From Erysipelotrichaceae bacterium (GTDB lineage: Bacteria; Bacillota_I; Bacilli_A; RFN20; CAG-826): 13,038 bases of DNA. The DNA lies in contig JAISVG010000020.1 of NCBI GenBank assembly GCA_031271635.1, positions 1 to 13,038 of the forward strand, given 5' to 3'. Below, piece by piece: positions 6,840-13,038 of this stretch. Position 1 is the stretch's first letter; the number at the start of each line of letters is the position of its first letter. A program made the translations under genes and the position numbers. Under the pieces are notes generated by a model. That model searched no databases and was not told the DNA's origin. It saw only the letters and a list, made by a program, of their open reading frames with translations.

Positions 6840-8450
6840 TTAGACAGCCTTCTTACGCTTGCGTATTGTGAATAAGGTTACTAAGACTGCCCCAACAACG
6901 ATGACAGCACCAACGATTGAAAGAATGATAATTAAAGTATTATTTACATAAGATAGATTCATGAAGGGAGTGATTGTTGCCTCATTTACGAGTGTCTGAT
7001 AAGCAGCCATATCTTCTTTATATTTGCCATCTTGATTATCAGAAATATGCTTCTTGGCATCTTCAGGCAGATTGCTATATTCTGCCATCACCATGGTATA
7101 GTTTTCGGTAATCGTTAAGTCGTTAGCGGCGAGTAGTTTTACAAAAGCATCAGAGATTTGTTCTGTGGTAAAGTTATTAGGGTCGGCCTGATATGTCGTG
7201 ACAAAGACTTGATAACTACCAAGAACCTCTTCGTCTCCATACATATAACTAAAAAAGACTGCTTGATAACCAAGAGAAAAAGTGCTTGCTGGTTTAATTA
7301 TTACCAAAGGGTTAACGTTCGCGGCGAGGATACTCTCGTTCTTATCGACGACAGAAGCCACTAGACCATTGCTATTAAAAGTAGTTCCAAAGGCAAAGGA
7401 TAAAGCGGGGAAACTATCAACTTTTAAATGAGTCTTATCAGTGGGAACAACTGGGGTACCAACTTTAATAGAGATTGTGGCAGAGACATTAGTGGCAACA
7501 GTAGAAGTCGCCGTAATGGTAACTTGACCTTCGGTAACACCAGTTACTACGCCAGTTGTACTAACAGTAGCAACACTGTTATTGCTTGAGGTCCAAGTAA
7601 CGGATTTATTGGCGTTGGCCGGGGTGGAAGTAACACTGAGTTTGGTTGTTCCATTAACGGAAACGAGATCACTTCCAGAGATTGTAAGGGCGGTTGGATT
7701 TGGAACAGTGGTATTACTACCGAAAATATCAGCCGCAATTTCAGGATGATCAATAAAGGGATTACGGTTATTTTGACGGCTAGAGAATTTAGTATAGATG
7801 ATGTCGTTTTTTCTTAGTTCCCATTCACTAACAGGGTCAATTTCATTCCATTCAAGTGCAAGGGCGGTCGGAATAACATTACCAAGAGTCATGTTATAAC
7901 GGAATGCCATATACATACAAGTTCTTGCGACTTCGCCGCGCCATTCATCGCCAGGAAAAAAATTATTGGAGCCAACAGTAGTATAATCGCCTGATCCTTG
8001 AATGTAAGATCTATTGCTACGTGACGAGTTGATTGAGGGATTACATGGGAAAAGATTATGGAGATCTCCACCAATGGTATCATTCATTTTTGATTGGGGC
8101 CAGACATGTTCCTTGTTCCAAAGGGAATGATTAGTTTTTGACACACTAACGCTGTTGTAGATGAGAATGACATTGGAGGGATTATTTGGATCTTCAGCGC
8201 TTTCTTCGCATGAAGTCCAAAAACCACTACTATACGAGTTTGGATCGTCTAGCGAAATAAGGGCAAGAAGCGCGCTTTTTTCGCTCGCGTCAAGACCATC
8301 ACTAAAATTAATGTCCCCGTAATAAGTACCAGTATAAGCATAGGATACCGGACTAGTTTCCGCAACGGTTTCAAGCGGCTGAGGGTTTCCTTTAACGGCA
8401 ATGAGGGATAGCAACGCGAAAGTCGCTATTAATAAGTTTACTTTCTTCAT
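6840..8450 (-). CDS. Secreted, membrane-anchored endonuclease I with Ig-like domains
   Basis: An extracellular DNA/RNA-cutting enzyme of the endonuclease I family (EndA/BsnI type, His-Me finger fold). Residues 1-20 are a signal peptide. The nuclease domain spans about 38-245: NKEHVWPQS (112-120) holds catalytic H115, DLHNLFP (129-135) follows, and N141 and R144 in NSSRSNRSY fit the metal-binding helix. Residues 250-330 are a bacterial Ig-like (Big_2) domain (SVTWTSSNNSVATVS, then GVVTGVTEGQVTITAT). Residues 340-420 look like a second beta-sandwich, and 428-490 are helical. A membrane span (about 504-527) and the basic tail RKRKKAV anchor the C-terminus, so the enzyme faces outwards. A role in nucleotide scavenging or defence at the surface is inferred. 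It is much longer than the plain enzyme (about 230-290 residues). No lipobox or LPXTG is visible. Confidence 0.9.
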   Translation of the reverse strand: MKKVNLLIATFALLSLIAVKGNPQPLETVAETSPVSYAYTGTYYGDINFSDGLDASEKSALLALISLDDPNSYSSGFWTSCEESAEDPNNPSNVILIYNSVSVSKTNHSLWNKEHVWPQSKMNDTIGGDLHNLFPCNPSINSSRSNRSYIQGSGDYTTVGSNNFFPGDEWRGEVARTCMYMAFRYNMTLGNVIPTALALEWNEIDPVSEWELRKNDIIYTKFSSRQNNRNPFIDHPEIAADIFGSNTTVPNPTALTISGSDLVSVNGTTKLSVTSTPANANKSVTWTSSNNSVATVSTTGVVTGVTEGQVTITATSTVATNVSATISIKVGTPVVPTDKTHLKVDSFPALSFAFGTTFNSNGLVASVVDKNESILAANVNPLVIIKPASTFSLGYQAVFFSYMYGDEEVLGSYQVFVTTYQADPNNFTTEQISDAFVKLLAANDLTITENYTMVMAEYSNLPEDAKKHISDNQDGKYKEDMAAYQTLVNEATITPFMNLSYVNNTLIIILSIVGAVIVVGAVLVTLFTIRKRKKAV

Positions 8451-8459
8451 ATCTCTATA

Positions 8460-8488
8460 ATTATAATCTTATTTTTGACTTGTGATAA
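8460..8488 (-). promoter_or_regulatory. Promoter of the endonuclease gene
   Basis: On the minus strand TATAAT (8465-8460) lies 17 bp after TTATCA (8488-8483, 4 of 6 matches to TTGACA) and ends 9 nt before ATG 8450. There is no Shine-Dalgarno site, so the transcript would have almost no leader. Confidence 0.55.
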
Positions 8489-8491
8489 AAT
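8483..8491 (+). promoter_or_regulatory. Extended -10 promoter of the rRNA methyltransferase gene
   Basis: TGATAAAAT fits the extended -10 form TGnTAtAAT, which would make up for the lack of a good -35. It ends 8 nt before ATG 8500. It overlaps the -35 of the divergent endonuclease promoter. Confidence 0.5.
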
Positions 8492-8499
8492 TAATTGAT

Positions 8500-9837
8500 A
8501 TGAGACTAGTAGGAAAGTGTCTTGGATATTCCTCTGAAGGAAAAGGAATCATTAAGGAGCAAGGTTTAATTGTTTTTGTTAAAGGCCTCTTTCTTAATGA
8601 GGTGGCAGAAATTGAAATTACTTATCAAGGTAAAGATGTTTGTTATGGAAAGATCATTAAACTATTAACTTTATCGCCGCAAAGAATTGTCCCACATTGT
8701 AAGGTTGGTACCGCCTGTGGTGGCTGCGTGTTTCAAGCCTTAGCATATGAGAGCGAACTAAAATTTAAGCAGGACAAGGTTCAAGAAGATTTAATCCGGA
8801 TTGGAAACATAAAAAAAGATGTTGCTGCTATTGTCCCTTGTCAGAATCTACTACACTACCGCAATAAAATCCAAGTACCGCTACAGAATATTAAAGGAAA
8901 AGTTACATATGGTTTTTACCGTGAGTTTTCACATTCCTTAGTGACTTTTGAAGAATGTTTTATTGAGAATAAGGCCGCTAATGAGGTGATTAAAAAGACT
9001 GTTAGTATTATTAATGAATTTCGGTACCCTGCCTATGATGAAGATCAAAAAACCGGAATCTTTCGCCATTTATTGGTTCGCACCTCTGAGAATTTTAAAG
9101 AAATCATGCTGGTCCTTGTCACGGCAATTGACGAATTTCCAGGGCGTAACACCTTTATTAAAGCTCTAATGAAACAACTCCCAGAGGTGACTACGATCAT
9201 TCAAAACATTAATGTTCGTACTACTAATGTCATTTTGGGAACTAAAGAACGAATTCTTTTCGGAAGTGGTTTTATTAAGGAAAAGCTCTCTGGCCTCGTT
9301 TTTAAGATTTACCCCGCTTCTTTCTTTCAGATTAATCTTGCCCAAACGGAACTTTTATACATGAAGATTAAGGAACTCTTAAAACTTCAGGGCGATGAAA
9401 TAGTTCTTGATGCATATTCGGGGCTTGGGACTATTGGAATGGCTCTTTCACCATATGCCCGCCAAGTTATCTCAGTCGAGAATAATGAAGCAGCAGTTCA
9501 AGGCGCGAAGGAATCGTTAAGAATAAACAATCTTAAAAATGTTACGATTATTCAAGATGATGCGACAAGATATCTTGAACAATTAGCAAATACACCCGCA
9601 AAACTCGATGTAATTGTTCTTGATCCGCCACGTAAAGGGACCACACAAGCTTTTATTAAAGCTGCTTTAAAACTAAAACCGAAAAGAATCGTTTATGTAT
9701 CTTGTGACCCCGCTACTTTGGCGCGTGATTTAAAGGATTTTGTAGCACAATATGAAATTAAGCAGATTATCCCAGTAGATTTATTTCCTCGGACATATCA
9801 TGTTGAAAACTGTGTGTTATTAACATTAAAACAGTAA
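8500..9837 (+). CDS. rlmD: 23S rRNA (uracil-5-)-methyltransferase, RlmD/RlmCD type
   Basis: Adds a methyl group from S-adenosylmethionine to C5 of a uracil in 23S rRNA (U1939, and in Gram-positive RlmCD also U747). Residues 1-60 are a TRAM RNA-binding domain. An iron-sulfur cluster site is formed by C67, C73, C76 (CKVGTACGGC) and C153. The Rossmann methyltransferase fold carries SFFQIN (274-279), VLDAYSGLGTIG (302-313), DPPRKG (375-380), the catalytic C402 in VSCDPATLARDL, and the likely base E436 in HVENCVLL. TrmA-type tRNA enzymes lack the cluster motif, so RlmD/RlmCD is preferred; which uracils are methylated cannot be read here. ATG 8500 begins at MRLVGK, where the TRAM domain should begin. 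The in-frame GTG 8482 lies within the promoter and is less likely. The gene ends 8 bp from the converging glmU end. Confidence 0.93.
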   Translation: MRLVGKCLGYSSEGKGIIKEQGLIVFVKGLFLNEVAEIEITYQGKDVCYGKIIKLLTLSPQRIVPHCKVGTACGGCVFQALAYESELKFKQDKVQEDLIRIGNIKKDVAAIVPCQNLLHYRNKIQVPLQNIKGKVTYGFYREFSHSLVTFEECFIENKAANEVIKKTVSIINEFRYPAYDEDQKTGIFRHLLVRTSENFKEIMLVLVTAIDEFPGRNTFIKALMKQLPEVTTIIQNINVRTTNVILGTKERILFGSGFIKEKLSGLVFKIYPASFFQINLAQTELLYMKIKELLKLQGDEIVLDAYSGLGTIGMALSPYARQVISVENNEAAVQGAKESLRINNLKNVTIIQDDATRYLEQLANTPAKLDVIVLDPPRKGTTQAFIKAALKLKPKRIVYVSCDPATLARDLKDFVAQYEIKQIIPVDLFPRTYHVENCVLLTLKQ

Positions 9838-9845
9838 CTTAAACT

Positions 9846-11225
9846 TTATTTCTTCGCTTTTTTAAGGGCACGTTCCATAAGGACATTAGAATAATTTTCG
9901 TAATTGATCTGTGCACTTCTTGCAATTGCCATATCGTTTTCTTTCACATTAGTGGTGATGGTGGAACCGGCCGCAATAAAGCCATTAGTTTCAATGGTTA
10001 CAGGAGCAATAATCACACTATTAGAACCAATGAAAGCGCGATCTCCAATGGTGGTACGCCACTTGTTCACCCGGTCATAATTAGCGGTGACCACGCCACA
10101 ACCAATATTAACGTCTTTTCCAACATCCGCATCTCCTAGATATGTAAGATGAGCACACTTTGATTCAGAACGGAAGACGACATTTTTGAATTCCACAAAT
10201 TTACCAATACGGCAGTTTTCATGAATCTTTGTTTTTCCGCGGAGCCTTGCAAAAGGACCAATCTGGTTTTTATCACCAATGGTGGTGTCATTAATATTTG
10301 AGGATTCAATTTTATTGTCATTACCAACACTGGCGTTCTTAAGATAGCTAGCACCAGTAATCGCATTATTCATGCCGATTCTTGAGGTTCCAAGAATTTT
10401 GACGCCTCCAGTTAGTTTCGTATCTGGAAGAAGAACAACATGTGGTCCGATGATGACATCTTCGGGGTTTTCGATTGTCACCCCTTTTAGCATCCATTCT
10501 TCGTTAATCCGACGCGAAATGATTTGTCTTACGACTTCAAGTTCAATCCGGTCATTAAAAGCCATGACATATTCTGGAGCTACTTCATGAGTGCGAACGA
10601 CTTTTTTATCATTAATAGCTAGCAAAATAATATCTGTTAAATAGTATTCTTTTTGTAAATTATCATTACTAATCAGTGGAATGTATTTAAAAAGTAACTC
10701 GTTATTGATTAAATAAACTCCAGAGTTTCCAATATCAATGCGCTTTTCTTTTGCAGTGGCATCCTTTTTTTCAACGATTTTTGCCACTCTTCCATCTTTA
10801 TCAAGTACGATTTTTCCATACTTAGAATCAGGATTAATCTTCATGGTTAAGAAGGTAATATCGCTTCCGTATTTATCGTGCTCTTGGATGAGATTAGTAA
10901 TCACTTGACTGGTGATAGTTGGACAGTCTCCAGGAAGAATGAGAGTTTTCCCGCTTTTTTCTAGTACAGCAAGACATTGCTGGACGGCATGACCAGTTCC
11001 TAAGGCTTCTTTTTGAATTACAAAATTTTCATTTTCAAAAGTCTTTTTAATTGGCGAGTCTTCGGATACAACAATAAATCTTTTTTCAACTTTAGCATTA
11101 AACAATGCTGTAACTAAATAGCTAAGTGCTGGTTCATCAAGAATTGGCACGAGACATTTATTGAATAAAGGATCTTGACTTTTAAAGCGGCTCCCCTTCC
11201 CAGCCGCTAAAACAATAGCGTTCAT
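9846..11225 (-). CDS. glmU: Bifunctional UDP-GlcNAc pyrophosphorylase / GlcN-1-P acetyltransferase
   Basis: Makes UDP-GlcNAc, the precursor of peptidoglycan and surface glycans, by acetylating glucosamine-1-phosphate and then adding UMP. The N-terminal pyrophosphorylase (about 1-230) has LAAGKGSR (6-13), K23, GTGHA (76-80) and GD (99-100), here followed by CP where many relatives have VP. The C-terminal left-handed beta helix (about 255-440) shows hexapeptide repeats, RIGKFVEFKN, the catalytic H359 in AHLTYLGDADVG, NIGCGVVTANYD and WRTTIGDRAFIGS. The full length of 459 residues is normal. ATG 11225 gives MNAIVLAAGKG, the family start; ATG 11228 just before it is also possible. It begins 1-4 bp after the ispE stop. 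A GGAGG inside the ispE end lies 12-15 nt upstream, a rather long distance. Last gene of the minus-strand operon. Confidence 0.96.
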   Translation of the reverse strand: MNAIVLAAGKGSRFKSQDPLFNKCLVPILDEPALSYLVTALFNAKVEKRFIVVSEDSPIKKTFENENFVIQKEALGTGHAVQQCLAVLEKSGKTLILPGDCPTITSQVITNLIQEHDKYGSDITFLTMKINPDSKYGKIVLDKDGRVAKIVEKKDATAKEKRIDIGNSGVYLINNELLFKYIPLISNDNLQKEYYLTDIILLAINDKKVVRTHEVAPEYVMAFNDRIELEVVRQIISRRINEEWMLKGVTIENPEDVIIGPHVVLLPDTKLTGGVKILGTSRIGMNNAITGASYLKNASVGNDNKIESSNINDTTIGDKNQIGPFARLRGKTKIHENCRIGKFVEFKNVVFRSESKCAHLTYLGDADVGKDVNIGCGVVTANYDRVNKWRTTIGDRAFIGSNSVIIAPVTIETNGFIAAGSTITTNVKENDMAIARSAQINYENYSNVLMERALKKAKK

Positions 11226-11229
11226 CATC

Positions 11230-12087
11230 TTATTTTTTAACCTCCACAATTTTCACAAAACAACCCATTTTTCGAATTTTATTCATTAAAGAGAATAACC
11301 ATTTCTTTTCGTTTCGAAATAACGCAAAGACGGTTGATCCTGAACCCGACATCATCACAGTCCGAAAACCCTCTTGCTTTAGTAAATCAATAATCGACTG
11401 GATTTCGGGACTTAATTTGATAGCCGCTTCTTGTAAAGAATTAAAAATGCTGGTGCGAACTAACTCTTTATCACCAGTTTCAAGAGCCTTGATTAAAAGA
11501 TCATTATTGGCAAGTTGTTTTAAACCAAGATTATCAGCTTCTTGATATACTTCCGCGGTGGATAAGCCTTGTTGTGGTTTTACCAGTAGGACATGGTAGT
11601 CATCGATGAGCTTAATTGGTTGTGAAACTTTTTCTCCAAAACCAGTGACTCTAGCTGGCTTATTATCTAAGAAAAAGGTAACATCACTACCAACTTGCTT
11701 GGCAATTTCAATTAACTCTTCTTTAGTGGCTCTAAGATTTAAGAGTTTATTAAGATAAAGAATGACGGCCGCCGCATTAGATGAACCGCCTCCTAAACCA
11801 CCACGAACCGGGATCGCTTTATGAATTTCAACATGAAAATGCTCTTTAAAACCATATCTATCTCGCATTAGTTTAATAGCGCGAGAAATGGTATTATTCT
11901 CGATAATTTCCATATCTGGATCATCGCAGGTAACGAAAGTATAGTTTCGCATTGCAATATCAATATCAATGACATCAAATAAATCAATTGGAAGAAAGAT
12001 GGAGTCAATTTGATGAAGGTTAGTATTTGGTTCTTTAGGAAAAACATTGAGCGAGAGATTAATCTTGGCGTAGGCTTTAATCAACAT
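11230..12087 (-). CDS. ispE: 4-diphosphocytidyl-2-C-methyl-D-erythritol kinase
   Basis: Phosphorylates CDP-methylerythritol with ATP, the fourth step of the MEP pathway to IPP and DMAPP, which feeds undecaprenyl phosphate. It is a GHMP kinase: AYAKINLSLNV (5-15) with K8, the ATP loop PVRGGLGGGSSNAAA (93-107), the catalytic aspartate D135 in GSDVTFFL, and motif 3 MMSGSGSTVFALF (245-257). The length of 285 residues is normal. ATG 12087 lies 2 bp after the stop of the sugar transferase gene. AAGGAG inside the end of that gene, 10 nt upstream, is the likely ribosome site. The gene sits between two envelope genes, so lipid carrier, nucleotide sugar and sugar transfer are made from one transcript. 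Confidence 0.96.
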   Translation of the reverse strand: MLIKAYAKINLSLNVFPKEPNTNLHQIDSIFLPIDLFDVIDIDIAMRNYTFVTCDDPDMEIIENNTISRAIKLMRDRYGFKEHFHVEIHKAIPVRGGLGGGSSNAAAVILYLNKLLNLRATKEELIEIAKQVGSDVTFFLDNKPARVTGFGEKVSQPIKLIDDYHVLLVKPQQGLSTAEVYQEADNLGLKQLANNDLLIKALETGDKELVRTSIFNSLQEAAIKLSPEIQSIIDLLKQEGFRTVMMSGSGSTVFALFRNEKKWLFSLMNKIRKMGCFVKIVEVKK

Positions 12088-12089
12088 AT

Positions 12090-12752
12090 TTATTGCGCTC
12101 CTTTTCCGCGAAACGCGACGACAAAGGTTTTAAAGAAGATTTTGATGTCAAGACCTAAGGATGCATGGGATACATAAAATAGTTCCATTTTGATGCGACC
12201 TAAGGGATCAACATCGCTTCTCCCGTGAGTAGCCCAAAAGCCGGTTAACCCCGGACGAACCTTTAAAAGTAAGTCACGATGTTCTGGATGTTGTTCTAAC
12301 TCATCCATGATGAAGGGTCTTGGACCCACAAAAGACATTTGACCAAATAAGACATTAAAGATTTGTGGTAGTTCATCAATCGAGAATTTGCGGTAGAATT
12401 TTCCGAGTCTTGTCACTCGTGGATCGTTTTTAAGTTTTTGATTTTTAAGATACTCAGCATATTCATCTTTGCTTAGTGATTCTTTAGGAGAAAGATGAGA
12501 ATTCTTCATGGTGCGGAACTTAATAACTTTAAAAACAACTCCGTTTTTTCCATACCTTTCTTGACAATAAAAAACTCGTGGTCCTTGAAGCAATAAGGAA
12601 AGAATGATGAAGATTAGAAATAACCAGCAAAAACAAATAATAAACAAGAAAGAAAAAACGATATCACAGAGGCGTTTTACAAATAGGTAACCACGTCTTT
12701 TTTGATATGTATAGGTACTACAAGTTTGCCAGGTCTCTTTGTTTCGCTTCAT
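12090..12752 (-). CDS. Polyprenyl-phosphate sugar-1-phosphate transferase (initiating)
   Basis: Transfers a sugar-1-phosphate from a UDP-sugar to undecaprenyl phosphate, the first membrane step of polysaccharide or glycan synthesis. It belongs to the bacterial sugar transferase family (PglC/WbaP catalytic domain). Residues 26-56 contain KRLCDIVFSF and a long hydrophobic stretch that forms the re-entrant membrane helix. Conserved blocks follow: VFKVIKFRTM (73-82), FSIDELPQIFNV (123-134) with the catalytic Asp-Glu pair 126-127, SFVGPRP (140-146), and VRPGLTGFWATHGRSD (165-180). At about 220 residues it has only the catalytic module, without the extra N-terminal spans of WbaP-type enzymes. ATG 12752 is favoured; GTG 12758 in the same frame is an alternative. 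First gene of the operon with ispE and glmU. The sugar is not predictable. Confidence 0.93.
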   Translation of the reverse strand: MKRNKETWQTCSTYTYQKRRGYLFVKRLCDIVFSFLFIICFCWLFLIFIILSLLLQGPRVFYCQERYGKNGVVFKVIKFRTMKNSHLSPKESLSKDEYAEYLKNQKLKNDPRVTRLGKFYRKFSIDELPQIFNVLFGQMSFVGPRPFIMDELEQHPEHRDLLLKVRPGLTGFWATHGRSDVDPLGRIKMELFYVSHASLGLDIKIFFKTFVVAFRGKGAQ

Positions 12753-12763
12753 TACCACTAGTA

Positions 12764-12769
12764 ATTATA
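12764..12769 (-). promoter_or_regulatory. -10 element of the sugar transferase - ispE - glmU operon
   Basis: On the minus strand a perfect TATAAT (12769-12764) ends 11 nt before ATG 12752 and 5 nt before GTG 12758. ATAACA (12793-12788, spacing 18) is a weak -35. There is no Shine-Dalgarno site in the 11 nt before the ATG. Confidence 0.5.
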
Positions 12770-12790
12770 ATATAAATATTATTATTATGT

Positions 12791-12796
12791 TATGAT
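12791..12796 (+). promoter_or_regulatory. -10 element of the right-edge membrane gene (likely leaderless)
   Basis: TATGAT is followed by six bases and then ATG 12803, the same spacing as at metG. No ribosome site is visible. It overlaps the possible -35 of the divergent operon, so the two promoters share about 50 bp. Confidence 0.45.
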
Positions 12797-12802
12797 TAAC
12801 TT

Positions 12803-13038
12803 ATGAGAAAATTATTTATTATTTTATCAACAATCTTGGCCATTCTCGGGGTTATTCTAGTGATTGTTGCAGGTAAAATAAATATTCCTTCAAGCGAAGG
12901 AGATATTACCCTTTCGTTCCTTGATTCCTTATTTGGAACCGTCAGCGAAGGAGTAGTTGCTTTAAAAGGAGATCCAAAGCTTTCGGTCACCTTTATTGCT
13001 TCAATCGCGGCGATTCCTTTTATGTTAATTACCGGTTT
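12803..13038 (+). CDS. N-terminus of a membrane protein, cut by the window edge
   Basis: ATG 12803 opens a frame with no stop before the window ends (78 complete codons). The first 25 residues (MRKLFIILSTILAILGVILV and following) are a signal anchor or signal peptide with a short basic start. Residues about 27-65 are hydrophilic and contain two similar segments (IPSSEGDITLSFLDSLFGTV and VSEGVVALKGDPKLSVTF). A second hydrophobic segment begins at about residue 64 (IASIAAIPFMLITGF). This fits an integral membrane protein with an outside loop. I do not recognise the family from this piece. It diverges from the envelope operon. Confidence 0.7.
   Translation, partial: MRKLFIILSTILAILGVILVIVAGKINIPSSEGDITLSFLDSLFGTVSEGVVALKGDPKLSVTFIASIAAIPFMLITG

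Noticed and set aside
8482..8499. GTG 8482 as start of the rRNA methyltransferase
   Set aside because: It would add MIKLID before the natural TRAM start and would lie inside the extended -10 promoter element. ATG 8500 fits better.
9838..9845. Terminator between the rRNA methyltransferase and glmU ends
   Set aside because: Only 8 bp separate the two stop codons and no clear inverted repeat with a T tract is seen. Termination may lie inside the genes or be factor-dependent.
11226..11249. TTG 11249 as start of glmU
   Set aside because: It would overlap ispE and add WRLKNK before the family start. ATG 11225 or 11228 gives the conserved MNAIVLAAGKG.
1..13038. CRISPR array, tRNA or rRNA genes, TGA read as Trp
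   Set aside because: There are no regularly spaced repeats and no cloverleaf or rRNA-like segments. All long genes use TGG for Trp and contain no internal TGA.

Overview
The window looks like chromosome of a low-GC Bacillota bacterium close to the Mollicutes/Bacilli border (Acholeplasma-, Izemoplasma- or RF39-like). The reasons are the AT-rich composition, TATAAT-type promoters, a short methionyl-tRNA synthetase without the C-terminal tRNA-binding domain, and Mollicutes-like housekeeping genes. All large genes read cleanly with TGA as stop and TGG as Trp, so the mycoplasma genetic code is not in use. IspE implies the MEP isoprenoid pathway, and GlmU plus a sugar-1-phosphate transferase imply a cell surface with glycans. 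The taxon is an inference.

Region 1 (1-3951) is an accessory locus built from displaced Rhs 'tips'. The 3' end of an Rhs gene enters from the left edge (3-710) and is followed by a likely immunity gene (730-1185). After about 560 bp of decayed DNA comes a second Rhs tip with no start of its own (homology from 1748 to 2677), followed by another likely immunity gene (2691-3200). Behind that lies a third small gene split by a single-base frameshift (3367-3763), then a loose coding fragment. The two Rhs tips share an 89-bp near-identical core segment and a related glycine-rich, membrane-like domain, and then end in unrelated short tails. This is the layout expected of a polymorphic toxin locus that swaps C-terminal toxin/immunity cassettes by recombination.

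Region 2 (4016-6830) is a two-gene unit, metG followed by an ATP-grasp ligase of unknown substrate, ending in a hairpin that can terminate transcription from both sides. Region 3 (6840-9837) holds a divergent pair: a secreted, membrane-anchored endonuclease I with Ig-like domains on the minus strand, and an RlmD/RlmCD-type rRNA uracil methyltransferase on the plus strand. Only 49 bp separate them.

Region 4 (9846-12752, minus strand) is a compact operon, sugar transferase - ispE - glmU, serving envelope precursor and isoprenoid synthesis. Divergent from it, a membrane protein gene begins at 12803 and runs off the right edge.

Across the window, the start of each housekeeping transcription unit lacks a Shine-Dalgarno sequence and has a -10-like hexamer 6-11 nt before the start codon, which suggests leaderless transcripts. 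The small genes of the Rhs locus instead have strong GGAGG sites.
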